Of a stretch of DNA of 64,000 bases, positions 53,031 through 64,000 are shown one piece after another (position 1 is the first letter of the stretch; each line of letters begins with the position of its first letter). Origin of the DNA: Oenanthe sinensis (taxonomy: Eukaryota > Streptophyta > Magnoliopsida > Apiales > Apiaceae); assembly GCA_028671895.1 (NCBI GenBank), contig CM053802.1:36680201-36744200 (forward strand). Direction: 5' to 3'. The notes under the pieces were generated by a model, which made no database searches, was not told where the DNA came from, and saw nothing but the letters and a program-made list of their open reading frames with translations. The position numbers were made by a program, and so were the translations under genes.

Positions 53031-54276
53031 TAATTGAAATGGTTAGAAAATAAAATATCCTAGAAGACTTTTAAGAAATTGTTCAAGCAATAGGAGAAAT
53101 AAGGCTAGAAAAATAAGGAGTTATAGAATTGAAGAAAAATTGATTAACACATATATAATAAAGCCTAGAATAAACTATATAGTGAAGTCAAGAAATTAAT
53201 GATATCGAGAAGTGCATTAGTGCTATATCCAGAACTCCAAGATAAATGATATCGACAAGTACCATATAATGAAATCATATGTCGACAAGTCAAGTATACT
53301 GAAGATCGAGAATTCTAGGCTATGATCTATATCGAGAAGTCATTCTGTCGAGAAGTCTAGAATATGGCAGTTCGAGAAGTCACAAAAGGATATCACATGG
53401 AGAAGTCAAGACAAGTGTGATATTGAGAAGTTATTAATGGAGAATTATTTGGAGAAGTCGATAGAAGATCATATCGAAAAGTGGATGTATTGCAAAGTCA
53501 AGATGTCGAGGAGTCACAAGTCATTTAGTGAAGTAGGGTTATCCACATGTAGATTCAAGTTGTTGAGAAATCTCAGTTGTGAAGAAAATAAAGATGTCGA
53601 CAAGTACAAAGTTTCAATTGATGAAAGAGTTCATGGTACATGAACTTAGCTAAATTCATGAAATTTGCATAAATAACATATAAACACTGTTAATTTCATA
53701 GTGTGATCCAACTTTAAATGGGGCAAGTGTCAAGTCTATAATGAAAATTTGAAGAGAAAAATAATAAATGAAGAACGGACAACAGAGAAGTAGAATCAGA
53801 AGACTGTCTTGTTGTAATATGTTAACTAAAATAGGAATGAATTAGAAATGAAAGTCATTTTGTATTTTTTTTCTATTTTAGCTATAGAGTGAAGTAGAGC
53901 ATGTGTCAAAAAAATATATCTATATATCATGCACATGACTTTAATTTCAAATCGTCAATCAATTTTTTGTAAACAAGAAGAGCATTACCTTGCATCTCTC
54001 AAGAACAAGAAGGTTGAAAATTAATTTTTATTTTCAGATTGTAGCAAACACAAATCTAATAGAAATATTAAATTTAAAGTTTATTTTGTGTGTTTTCTTT
54101 TACTGTTCTTACTTTCACATCACACAAGTTACGCTAAATCTTTCAACAGATTGATTAATCACAAACACATTAACAACACTAACAGGAAACTTCGTAAGAA
54201 AGAAAAATTAAAAGAACCTTGAAATATCCATTCACCCCCTCCCTCTACATATTTCTGGGCACTCATTCTTAACAAA
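53030..54276 (+). mobile_element. Decayed Sirevirus-type LTR, family G
   Basis: A motif array of ATCGAGAAGT/GTCGACAAGT words (about 15 copies) runs from 53,195 to 53,615. A TATA-like ACATATAAACAC follows at about 53,680, then a degenerate terminal block ATTCACCCCCTCCCTCTAC, ending near TTCTTAACA (54,276). This is the same order of parts as in the other LTRs, with another motif. The left boundary is uncertain. Confidence 0.6.
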
Positions 54277-55369
54277 GTTAACTTTCTTTTAACTTTATGA
54301 TATTGTATTGCTTAGTTATTGTTGTCATGGCCGGCTGAATATGTCATATTTTTTATAACCATATCATTGAAAAATCGTAATCTATGGTTACAAGTCGTAT
54401 CAGTAAACACTATCTAATATTTTTTCTATTGTGGATATGCTCTATTTTATATTGGTACTAATAGAAATATAATTACTGGCCTTATGTTCGGGATTTCTTA
54501 AAAATAATTTAATAAAAAATTTGAAACATCACATTTGAGAGATTATTGTTATGACATTGTAAATCTTAATTTTTTCGTTAAATTAAACTTGTATTTTATC
54601 CTTTTCCTATGTTACATAAATTGTAAATCTATGTTATTTTTTATACTTTCCCAACCATTTTGAACTTGTGAATTCATAAGACTACAAAGCAGTGTACAAA
54701 GATCCATGACCAGCTTTGGATTTCTTTTAAACAATTTTTAAATTTGAAAGTTGGATATATGTTAGTGTTTAATAGGCACCTTTTGGACTCTGAGTTTACC
54801 GTAGTGATCTATCCGAAAGTGATTTTATAGTATTTATAAATAATTATTGTGTTTGTTAGAAAACTGTAGTTGTTATGCTTTTTGGTTTGGTTAGTATTTA
54901 TGGTCTGAATGGAAATAAACAATTACGGTGATTATAATTATGAACTTTTATGATTTGACCAAATTGTATAAATAATTTAGTTTCGTTAATGCTTTAGTTA
55001 TTCGTTTATGCTATTAGATTCCTGTTATGGATATTGGTCTGATTGGTAATGGTGTTTCGTATTAGTATCGTACACATTCCTGTACGGGAAGTTACAATTC
55101 CAGCCTGGGGAAAAATAGGCCCTAAAAATGATAATTTAAAACTTTCAGAGAAGTCTATATGCCAAAAATTGAGTTTGTTGAAAATTATTTTTTTGATCAA
55201 TTGGTTTGATTTGATGGACCACTTTATTGTACACTTGACAATAGAATGTAGATTAAGAGAATCGATTCATCATTGTTCCATATATTTTGTTAAAAGAAAG
55301 ATAGGGTTTATGAAGCACAAAATTTGTAATAAGGCGAGGGTTGAAATTTCTATCATGTTTGCCCATATG
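54277..55369. other. AT-rich sequence, nothing recognised
   Basis: About 1.1 kb without element ends or coding similarity that I can identify. The frame that begins at 55,043 runs into the LTR remnant to its right and shows no familiar motif. Confidence 0.5.
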
Positions 55370-55890
55370 ATAATCTATTATAGAAAGGAGGTTGAATATA
55401 ATAAATACCAATTATTTGATTTAAGAACACAAGTATGGATGAAACACTGTTTTGTACTAAAAATCAACTGTTTACAAAACTCTCTCAAGAAAATCAATGT
55501 TCTTAAGAGCTACAAGGTTATGAAACATATGACTTCAAAGTTACAATAATGTTAACCTATGTCTGTGTTTATATACACACGTTACAATTTAATTACAAAA
55601 TAAATTATGAAAAAAATAGTTTCAATAAGGCAATAGACTTGTATTTGGATTTCATCTTCACTATCCTAATCAAATTCTGATTTGACTATTTCCTTCGCAT
55701 ACTCTGATTGATAAACTATGATGGTTGTAATTCTCTGATTTTGAGCATTCTCTGTTAGAGTAAACTATGATTGGGTATTCTTTGATAGAGTAAACTCTGA
55801 ACGATAGCTTCCATATTGTCTGATGCCGTCAGCAATGTAAACTCTGTTCTTTGTTATTTTCTGAGTATTTGTTTTCTAACATATCATATC
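55370..55890 (-). mobile_element. Decayed antisense LTR, family E-like
   Basis: Antisense terminal block GAAAGGAGGTTGAATATAAT (near 55,384), an antisense TATA (TATATAAACACAG, about 55,566-55,578) and an ACTCTGA/CTCTGATTG motif array at 55,677-55,865, in the same order and with the same motif as 38,398-38,924. More diverged than that copy. Confidence 0.65.
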
Positions 55891-56833
55891 AAAAAAATAT
55901 ATTTAAAAACAACATATGTCATCATCCATTTATTATAAAAAAAAACTTAAAATCATCAATTACAAATATAATACAAGTAGAATAGGACACGTATTAGCCA
56001 TCCTAAATCTAAAAAAGTCCCATAAACAAATTTAATTATAAAACATGATTATAAAAATTACAATTATATTACTTTCCATAATTATTTTTAAAAATTATAC
56101 ATAAGAACAAATATTTTACACAAAAATAAGAAAAACATATGGCCACAAAAATTATTCAACATCTTCGATAAATCACTAGCCAAGAACATACAACATTCTT
56201 TTCAACCTTTATGTCGTGTTTCTCTAAGTAAAAGTTCTTTATATTATATAGAACATAATAAATATTTATTGATTGTTTAAATTTTGTTAAGAACACGTTG
56301 TGGATTTAATTGAGAAATTTATATTTGAAAAAGAAATAAACTTGAAGGGGAACGAAGCCAAAGAAATAAATTGTGGCATGACCATAGAAATAAATAAAAT
56401 CTTCGTAATATACGATGTCGGCAAGTGATTACTCAACAATGATAAATTCTTAGCCTATAATTTTATATTATATTGATTTGATTGTTATTTAGTTTAGAAT
56501 ATATGTTAATATCCTATTACACTTTCTTACCGCTTATGGTAAAACTAGGTCACAAAAAATCAGGTTTTAGATTTTTCGACCACAGACGTTTTTAGAAAAC
56601 TATAAATATTTTTATAGAAATTGAATATCATGCATATAACTCAAAAATTGAGGCACAATTTAACTCAAAACATTTTATTAAAGAGCCAATACTCTGTCAC
56701 TAAGCATTTTCATCATATTTTTATTTTTATTAACATATCAAAAAGATTACATTCAAAAAATTTCTTTCGCATTTCTTAATACTTATGTAAACAATTAAAT
56801 ATATAATTTTGTGCTTTATAATATTATATATTA
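55891..56833. other. AT-rich sequence, nothing recognised
   Basis: No open frame of interest, no repeats longer than about 20 bp noticed, no element termini. It ends at the TA target of the MITE. Confidence 0.5.
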
Positions 56834-57157
56834 CTCCCTCTGTCTCATTCAATTCTATACACTTTCCTTTTTTGGATGTCCCTCTCATTTGTATACATTC
56901 CAAAAATAGTAAAGTTTTAATAATAAAAAATACTATTACACCCACTAACGTTCCTCCACTATCTCAAATTCATAATATAAAAATACTATTACACCCACTA
57001 TTTTTCTCCACTATCTCAAATCTATTATTAAATATTAATAGGTCCCACCACTTTACCCACTTTTTACCTAACTTTACTATTACACTATCATTTTTCTTAT
57101 TTTTTCTTGTCCTCTGTGCCCATTTGATTTGTATACAAATCAATGGGACGGAGGGAG
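56834..57157. mobile_element. Stowaway-like MITE (Tc1/mariner), 324 bp
   Basis: Terminal inverted repeats CTCCCTCTGTCTCATT on the left and AATGGGACGGAGGGAG on the right, flanked by TA on both sides (56,832-56,833 and 57,158-57,159). The CTCCCTCYGTCYCA terminus and TA target are the hallmarks of Stowaway MITEs. An internal CACTATCTCAAAT duplication is present. Non-coding; it would need a mariner transposase in trans. Confidence 0.92.
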
Positions 57158-57489
57158 TATAAATTAAGAAAAATTTTAAATGTTCATGCATTGCACGAGT
57201 TGAGTTCTAGTAACTAAAAAACACAAAATCACTTTAAAAAACACAATTGTTTTTTGATACACAAGTATAGACTCTGGAGCACTAAAAATTTGTTTCAAAG
57301 CAGTCGTGATTCGATGGGGGCATATCAGCTGGTACAAAAAAGTACGTAGTTTGACATGGAGTATTTTAAAATGAATTAATTATTATTGACCTAATGACAT
57401 TTCACAGTATAATTATATTTTTATCAACTTTGTCTTAAAATATTTATTATTTTAATTATATATAGGTATTTTAAATTTTATAGAAAATA

Positions 57490-57695
57490 TAATTCGATAT
57501 ATTATTTTTTAAATTTTCTTTTTTATTTTATATTTAAAAATTAAATATTTATTTAAGAAAATTTGACAAATTAATATAGAAAGCTACTTTTTAATTTTTC
57601 TTTTGAAAATATTATTTTGTATTTTATATTTAAAAAATAAATATTTATTTAAGAAAATTTGACAAGTTAATATAGAAAGCTACTTTTTTATATTT
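57490..57695. repeat. 96-bp tandem duplication
   Basis: TTTAAGAAAATTTGACAA and ATATAGAAAGCTACTTTTT occur twice at a distance of 96 bp (first near 57,554, second near 57,650) with few differences. The surrounding 57,158-58,087 stretch is AT-rich and otherwise featureless. Confidence 0.85.
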
Positions 57696-58407
57696 TTAAA
57701 AAATGTAAAAATCACAGTGACGTCGACTCATCGATGATTGGTGTATTTGTTTTATTTAATGTTGATTGGGGCAACACTTGAATGGTCCTATTCCGTATCT
57801 TGTACGTGTTTAACTTAATTTTCAATGGAGAGTATTTTAACATGATTTGTCCGGTAGTGGAAGATATCCTTTTTGTCCAACCTTAGGCGAAATGAATAAA
57901 ATTCTAGATTTAACTGATTTTTATAAAATAATTTAAAATTTATTATTTTTTCATAAATTTTTACCTTTTTTTTATTCAAAGTACGATTTTATAAATATCT
58001 AACTCACCTCAAAAAATTGATAATACATTTTTATAATTACATCTTATTTTAAATTCTGATTCCATCAATATATAATTTATAAAAAACAAATAAACAAAAC
58101 AAAAAATTTATCAATACTAAGTGACTCTCTCACGAATGAGAGCTTTTGAGTTTTCTCTCCTTTCTTAAGTCTGTGAAAGTGTGTCTTTCTTACTCCCAGG
58201 CCCGACCTTGATAAGGCCACCAATGCAACAGTCTAAGGCACCATCATGACAGGGGTATCAAAAAATTTATACACATGTATTATATATATGTTTTAAAATT
58301 ATTTTTTTAGAACCTTAATAAAATAGGGCACCATTTCGAAATTTTGTCTAGGACACCCAAATCTCTAGAGCCGACCGTGCTTCCTCTAATGGCACGATAT
58401 CGGTATA

Positions 58408-59472
58408 TTGATGAACATATGGCAAGTCTCGAGAATGAAAATTTTATTTTTTATGGAGATATTTGAAGAAAAGAGAAACATGTATGAACTGTGCTTGCTA
58501 CGAAGGTTTCTCACTGAGAAAAACATTAACAACAGAGCAATGAAATCAAAGATGAAGAACGTCTGGAAGCCTGCAATGGGTGTCAATATAAAGGAGTTAG
58601 AACATGGTATTTTTCTGTTCCAATTCTATCATAAGGAGGATTTGTAGTGGGCGGTTAAAGGAGGGCCATGGATGTGTGATAACGTTATGATGATCCTTGA
58701 AATGATAAATACTGGGGAGGCGCCTTTGAATGTCCAACTTTGGCACTTGAAGATCTGGATTCAAATCCATGACCTCCCAATGGGATTCATGTCGGAGGCT
58801 GTAAGAAAAACAATCGGGAATTTTTTTGGTGAATTTCTTTAGTATGATGCTAAGAATAACACGTTCATATCGCGAGAATGCATGAGGATTAGAATCAGTA
58901 TCGATGTGCAGAAACCTCTAAAATGAAAGAAGAAAATCATAAGGAATGATGGAACTGAGTATATTGTATCTTCTAAAGATGAGAGGTTGGGTGAGTTTTG
59001 TTTCTCGTGTAGTCTGGTTTCACACACAGACCGCTTTTGCAGGAAATTTATTGATAGGAGAGGTGAGGAAGGTGGAAAGGACTGGGGGCCTAGCTGAGGG
59101 CACCGCTGCGTAGGGTGGCAGGTCAGGGACAATGTAAATGGCTAGGGGATGAAGGTGATGCAAAACAACCTCCAAAATTTTAGGGATGATACCAACTCAA
59201 AAAAAGAAAAGGAGACAAGTAATGTGAGAAATTATAAGGACTTTGTTGTAACTGGCTCCCGAGGAAATAATATCCCAACAAACCTCCCAGACAATATAAA
59301 TTTAGCGGGATTTCTAACAAATTCAAATCTTTTGTATGGGCTTGATGAGGAGGATCCTATTGGGCTGAAATTAGAAGAACAAAAAAGAAGGAGAAGCGGG
59401 TCCGAAACACTGGGCGTTATTGACATTGATGGGGGCCTGACAATTATGGGACCACAAGACAACAAAAATTAA
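58408..59472 (+). pseudogene. LINE ORF1 (DUF4283-type protein with zinc knuckle)
   Basis: A single frame with five in-frame stops (near 58,645, 58,840, 58,923, 59,095 and 59,143) and no frameshift. Family signature: MKNVWKPAMGVNIKELEHG, IFLFQFYHKEDL, GGPWMCDN, LWHLKIWIQIHDLPMGFM, RIRISIDVQKPLK, then the knuckle CFSCSLVSHTDRFC (58,999-59,040; C-x2-C-x4-H-x4-C intact). Such ORF1 proteins bind the LINE RNA. The downstream third is hydrophilic. The upstream start is uncertain; ATG 58,408 is the first in frame. Confidence 0.85.
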
Positions 59473-59559
59473 ACAAAAGCTGTTATTTCTGGAGGGGATT
59501 TGACAACATATTCAACTCTTATATCGGCTAGGCTTGCGGAGCAAGTAGCCGGCCACAAT

Positions 59560-60480
59560 TAGCCTTCTAAGCTAGAACTGTCGAGGATTGGTAATACTCG
59601 AAAAGTTCGTATCCTTCGAGATATTATAAAATCTCAAAAGCCCAAATTTTTATTTTTGTCTGAAACTCTTGTAACTAGGAATAAAATTGAAGAACTTTCT
59701 TCGAGTTTTGGTTTTGCAAATACTTATTCAGTTTATAGGCTAGGACGAGGAGGTGGCCTTGCAGTCATGTGGAAACTGACCATGGTCTCTAATGTTGTTG
59801 AATCGTCTCAGAACCATATTGATATCAATGTAATGTAGGGTAATGCTATATCTTGGAGACTGACTTGTTTTTATGGTTTCCTTGAGAGGACTAGACGCCA
59901 AGAGTCTTGGGATTTTCTTCATTTGTTGGCTTCTGAATCTCACATACCTTGGTATATATTTGTAGATCTTAATGATCTTCTGTATGTCACAGATAAGAAA
60001 GGTAAACATCCGCACCCTTAAAGTCTTATGGATTTTTTCTAGTAAGCATTAGAAGATTATTCATTACTAGAAATTGATTTGCAGGGAGGCAACTTCACTT
60101 GGGAGAAAAGTAAAGGGACTCAAGATTGGGTCTGTGAGAGATTAGATAGAGCCTTTGCAACAGAGTCTTTGTGGCAGCTGTTTCCGTTGTGCACTCTTTC
60201 TATTTCTCATGCAATTGTCTCTGATCACGAGCCTATAAAGTATGAATTGATGAATGTCTCTGTTTCTACGAAGAAGTTTCATTTCAAATTCGAGAATACT
60301 TGGTTGAAGGAGACAGAGTTCCATTCTAATGTGACGAAGTTCTGGGAAAATCTTCCACCATTTCATTTGCTTCCCAAATTAATCTCAATCTCTTCCTTCA
60401 TGGCGAAATGGGGACATAACCTTTTTCACAAGTTTCGAGAGAAGGTGATAAAATAGAAAGCGGTAATTGATGATCTTATA
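59560..60480 (+). pseudogene. LINE ORF2, endonuclease domain
   Basis: Starts with IGNTRKVRILRDIIKSQKPK, then FLFLSETLV with the acidic active-site residue, RGGGLAVMWK, FVDLNDLL (usually GDFN) and FTWEKSKG, ending with the conserved SDHEPI block (near 60,220). One frame with stops near 59,836, 60,019, 60,043 and 60,456. It would nick target DNA to prime reverse transcription. The change in the GDFN box probably inactivates it. Confidence 0.85.
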
Positions 60481-62150
60481 AATAGAGAAGATTATGATGG
60501 TATTCAAATGTATTTTGATGAGAATGAAAAGCTTCATGATTTACTCATTCACGAGGAGTTGTACTAGAAGCAAAGAGCTAAGGTGTTTTGGCTTGAGGAG
60601 ACAGACACAAATTCAAAATTATTTCACGCAACAGCTTCTAGCAAGATGAAAATGAATCATATCTCTTTTTTAAAGATAGAGGATGGGAGAGTTATAACTC
60701 AGCATTATGATCTTTGCAGGTTGCTAAAGAGCTAATTCACTAATGTTTTTGCAGCAACTGAAACTGGTGGTGTTCTCCCATATAATGAAAATGAGATGGT
60801 AGTCACGAGCACTCAAAATGAGATGTTGACAGCGGAACTCAGCTTCGAGGAGTTCACGGAGGCTGTTAAACACATGCATCCTGACAAAGCTTCTGGTCCG
60901 GATGGCCCCAATCCTGCCTTCTTCCAACACTTCTGGAAATTATTAGGAGGTGAGCTGTTTCAATATTTTAAAGACTGGCTTGTAGAGAGCAAGTTACCAG
61001 TTGACATAAATGACACAAATCTTGTACTCATTCAAAAAAAAGTTAATGTTGAAGTTGTCAAGGATTTAAGACCCATATCTTTGTGCAATGTTTTGTACAA
61101 AATTCTAGCTAAAGTTCTTGCTAATAGGTTAAAGAAGATCTTACCAGTGACTATTTCTAAAAAACAATCAATGTTTGTGCTGGGTCAGAGCATAACGGAT
61201 AATGTGGTTTTTGCATTTGAACTTATACATTTCATGAAGAGAAAGAATTATGCACAAGAAGGAGAAGTGGCTCTTAAACTCGATATAAGTAAGGGTTACG
61301 ATCGAGTGCGCTGGGATTATCCACAAAACATAATGATCTGGATGGGTTTTTCGAAAAAATGGATTATCTGGGTCATGTTATGTGTTACAACTGTATCATA
61401 CTCTATCTCCTTTCAAGGTTCTTACATTGGTCCAATCCTTCCGAAGAGGGGCCTTAGAGAAAGTGACCCTTTATCACCCTATCTGTTTCTTTTGTGCGTT
61501 GATGGTTTATCCTTGATCTTAAAAAAGGCTGCAGAAAGTGAATCCATTCATGACTTTTGTATCACCCCTGCAACTCCATCTGTAACATGTCTTCTTTTTT
61601 ATGATGATAGTTTCTTGTTCTTCAAAGCCACATTAGAGGTGACAAATTCTGTCAAGCAAAGTTTGCTTTCCTATGTGATGTTCTCTGGGCAAGTAGTGAA
61701 TTATAAGAAGTCTGTTGTGTTTTTTAGTGCTAACGTAAGGATGGACAACCGAGAGGAGATTAAAAGTTTGCTCGGTGTGTCAAATGATGTTGGTGAGAGT
61801 AAATACCTGGGATTACCTTCTCTTATTGGCAGACCGAAAAAAGCTATTTTTAGTTTCTTGAAAGATAAGGTGTGGAAAAGAATTCAAGGTTGGACCTCAA
61901 AGCTACTATCCAGAGCAGGAAAAGTGATCTTGATAAGGAATGTAGCTCAAACAATTCTGTCATATTCTACGTCAAGTTTCATCATCCCTAAATCTCTATT
62001 CAAACAAATCGAAAGGATGATGAATGCTTTTTGGTGGAGATCTAATTCCTCAAATAATAAAGGTATTAGATGGGCTTCATGGGAGAGAATGAGCATGTCG
62101 AATAAGAAGGGGGCCTGGGGTTTTGAAATTTATATGGTTTCAATCCGGCA
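60481..62150 (+). pseudogene. LINE ORF2, reverse transcriptase domain
   Basis: The same frame continues with stops near 60,567 and 60,733, then is open from 60,796. Blocks: HPDKASGPDGPNPAFFQ, LRPISLCNVLYKILAKVLANR, SITDNVVFAFEL, LKLDISKGYDRVRW (first catalytic Asp), PLSPYLFLLCVDGLS, LLFYDDSFLFF (catalytic Asp pair, with Tyr where Ala is usual), KYLGLPSLIGR, WTSKLLSRAGKVILI and FWWRS. A frameshift near 62,150 separates it from the C-terminal region. Confidence 0.93.
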
Positions 62151-62860
62151 TTGTTGGGCAAACAATGTTGGAACCTTGTAAAAAATTTGGAATCTTTAGT
62201 ATCAAGACTATTCAAGGCTAAATATTACCCAAACTATCATCTTTTGCAAGCTGCTAGGGGAGGAGGCTCGAGCTACATATGGTCTGGTATTTGGGAAGCA
62301 AAAGAGAAGATGAAGGCAGGATTTTCTTGGGTATTAGGGGATGGTAAATCGATAAGCATTTATGGTGATCCATGGCTGAGAGGAAAGGAGAATTTCTGTT
62401 TTGATGATACTGATTTGCAGGCTCAAGAGTCAAACATAAAGGTGTGCAATTTTTTTATGAATGACAGGAAGGTATGGGATGAAGAGAAGGTAAGAATCTC
62501 CTTTAGTAGTGGTGATGTTAATGACATTCTAACAACTCCAATTCGACAGAATAGTATGAAAGACAGGTTAGCTTGGGTTCATTCGACTAATGGACAATAC
62601 TCAGTGAAGACAGGTTATCAGTATTAGCACTTGAATCACATAGGAACTATGGATATTCAACAATCAGATGGGTGGGAAAGTTATAACGCCTGAGTATACA
62701 TCACAAAATCAAAATGTTTCTTTGGAGGTTTTGTCTCAATAACATACCTATACGCAATCTCTTACGGGGGACAGGATTTGCAGCTCATATTTTATGCTAG
62801 ATGTGTGAAGGAGACGACGAGTACTTGTTGCACTTATTTTTTGATTGTCGGTTTGCAATG
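62151..62860 (+). pseudogene. LINE ORF2, C-terminal region with zf-RVT domain
   Basis: MLGKQCWNLVKNLESLVSRL continues ORF2 in another frame, followed by WVLGDGKSISIYGDPWL and WVHSTNGQYSVKTGYQY (the start of zf-RVT). After a stop and a frame change come KIKMFLWRFCLNNIPIRNLL and CEGDDEYLLHLFFDCRFA, giving the Cys/His zinc-binding part typical of plant LINEs. Confidence 0.85.
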
Positions 62861-63119
62861 GAGTGCTGGAAGAAGGTGGGATTATCGTATAATATGGGGG
62901 ATGTTGATGCTTCTGGATGGTTATTGGAGAAATTAAGCACCGAGACACATGAAAATTTGATTAGAATAGCTACGGTGTTATGGGGTGTTTGGTTTGCAAG
63001 GAATAAACGAATCTGGAAGAATAAATGCTTGACACCTGAGATAGCTGTTAATTGGAGCTCGAAACAAATCTCAGAACGAAGAATAGCATAGAAGAGATGA
63101 GCTAAACCTGCTACTAGAA

Positions 63120-63570
63120 TGACAAATGTTTCGACTCAACAAGACAGGAGATGGTCTCCTCCCGCTATTGGGACACTCAAAATAAATATAGATGCATCTG
63201 TCTTCCTTGGCGACGACTATTTTTCTGTTGGAATGGCTGTGAGGAATCATCAGGGTTAATTCATCATAGGAAAGAACATGAGGTTTGCAGGGAGTGTGTC
63301 AGTGTGAGAAGCAGAGGCAGTAAAGCTCTGAGTTGGACAAAGGAACTACCAAGCCAACCCATTGTTATTGAGAGTGATTCACTGTTGTGTGTAAATGCAA
63401 TGAACATGGTTGTGTAGAGTTAACTGGAACTGGGAATATCATCGAGCAATGCTAAGAAGTCCTAGCTAGCAGATTTAATATCCCAGTTATTTTTACTAGG
63501 AAACAAGCAAACAAGATAGCACATAGATTGGCTAGATTACCTTGTGTGTTAAATAGCTTCAACATTATTA
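63120..63570 (+). pseudogene. LINE ORF2, RNase H domain
   Basis: KINIDASVFLGDDYFSVGMA and VRNHQG form the first RNase H block, EAEAVKL (near 63,310) the Glu block, VIESDSLLCVNAM (near 63,365) the second Asp block, and NKIAHRLARLPCVLNSF (near 63,510) the C-terminal His/Ala block. Each lies in a different frame from the next. A C-terminal RNase H of this plant type (RVT_3) is common in land-plant L1 LINEs. Confidence 0.8.
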
Positions 63571-63654
63571 TATGTCCTCCTCTATTTTTGTTAGAGACAT
63601 TATTGTCAGATTCTTCGCAATTTTAATGAAATTTTTCTTTATTTAAAAAAAAAG
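63571..63654 (+). other. LINE 3' UTR and short A tail
   Basis: Short T-rich 3' region with an AATGAAATTTTTC stretch, ending in nine A residues (63,645-63,653) before the target duplication. Confidence 0.75.
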
Positions 63655-63668
63655 AAATAAACAAAACA

Positions 63669-64000
63669 CAGAGAATAATTTAAATTTACAATTAGGCGTA
63701 AACTTAGGTGTTGTAGCCGACTATCACATGAGAAGATCCTCGATCCTCATATCAATCAACAAGTTTCCTAGTTCCGGGTACCACGTTGTTACGGATCAAA
63801 GTCAGATGTTATTAATACACAATTAATAAGGGATGAGATCTTTCGAGTTTTAATGGCTGCACTTACGTTTCATGACTAAATCAGGTCCTCATAAGCTGCC
63901 TATGTATCTCAAGAGTGTTTGAGAATCAAGCCAAAAAATGTAGTTCTAATGTTGAGGGGTTAGACCATTTATATAGGCGCACGAGGGCATAAGAATCATA
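63669..64000 (-). mobile_element. Possible antisense LTR fragment (Ty3/gypsy), target of the LINE
   Basis: On the minus strand the sequence has a TATA-like CCTATATAAATGGTC (near 63,970) followed by CCCCTCAACATTAG, CTCAAACACTCTTGAGATAC and later AGTCGGCTACAACACC. Its texture is that of a gypsy LTR promoter and leader. No terminus is visible because the window ends. Tentative. Confidence 0.35.

Larger units (their letters stand above)
58088..63668 (+). mobile_element. L1-type LINE with 14-bp target duplication
   Basis: The element spans about 58,102-63,654. AAATAAACAAAACA occurs at 58,088-58,101 and again at 63,655-63,668, immediately after a short A9 tail, as expected of target-primed insertion. 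Contents in order: ORF1 (nucleic-acid-binding Gag-like protein), apurinic endonuclease, reverse transcriptase, zf-RVT domain and RNase H, the usual plan of plant L1 LINEs. The length of about 5.55 kb suggests a full-length copy. Both ORFs are broken by stops and a few frameshifts. Confidence 0.88.

Noticed and set aside
55043..55549. 168-codon plus-strand frame
   Set aside because: Its second half overlaps a recognisable antisense LTR remnant and its first half has no known motif; low-complexity AT-rich DNA readily gives such frames.
56730..57191. Short frames on both strands
   Set aside because: They lie across the Stowaway-like MITE; the apparent similarity between them comes from its inverted repeats.

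Overview
The window is plant nuclear DNA, most likely from a eudicot with a large, repeat-rich genome. It is strongly AT-rich. I see no host gene, tRNA gene, rRNA gene or CRISPR array that I can defend. Nearly all of it is retrotransposon sequence nested inside retrotransposon sequence. The dominant group is a Ty1/copia lineage of the Sirevirus (SIRE/Maximus) type. Its signs are an initiator-Met tRNA primer site (TGGTATCAGAGC), a Gag with two zinc knuckles, a CSRHMTG protease motif, a HIDIRYHF motif near the end of pol, and a long extra ORF (env-like, or aORF) between pol and the 3' LTR. The species cannot be named from the sequence.

Layout. 1-4.6 kb: a decayed antisense Sirevirus gag-pol, followed by a motif array and an AT-rich tandem repeat. 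5.47-14.76 kb: element A, with the last codons of pol, a spacer with a 48-bp repeat array, a solo LTR inserted in that array (TSD AAACT), an intact 1359-codon env-like ORF, a polypurine tract and a 3' LTR. 14.76-17.4 kb: LTR debris and one unrecognised ORF. 17.4-38.1 kb: an inverted LTR piece followed by element C, with 5' LTR, PBS, gag, pol, hairpin array, an (AT)45 tract and a broken env-like ORF. The gag of C is split by a 6.76-kb solo LTR (TSD GCAAG) that looks like a Ty3/gypsy chromovirus LTR and itself contains a copia LTR. 38.1-38.9 kb: inverted debris. 38.9-46.9 kb: element N, a different and younger copia with one long gag-pol frame. 46.9-48.8 kb: tail of element D, with the env-like C-terminus, polypurine tract and 3' LTR (following 5 bp ACTCT). 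48.8-52.1 kb: another env-like pseudogene (family E) with a 560-bp triplication, then an LTR end. 52.1-58.1 kb: LTR remnants, simple repeats and a Stowaway-like MITE. 58.1-63.65 kb: a full-length-looking but broken L1-type LINE (ORF1, endonuclease, RT, zf-RVT, RNase H) with a 14-bp target duplication. 63.67-64 kb: a possible further LTR.

The most interesting pattern concerns the Sirevirus-type LTRs. Each family has its own short, often palindromic motif, repeated many times just upstream of the LTR TATA box. In elements A and C the same family-specific motif recurs in the spacer between pol and the env-like ORF. There it is again followed by a TATA-like stretch (TATATATA in A, (AT)45 in C), about 410-435 bp before the env-like start codon. 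This suggests a second, internal promoter cassette for the extra ORF. The layout is seen directly in the sequence; promoter function is inference. The intact env-like protein shows no signal peptide or membrane segment that I can see, but has coiled coils and a very basic tail, so the name envelope may be misleading.
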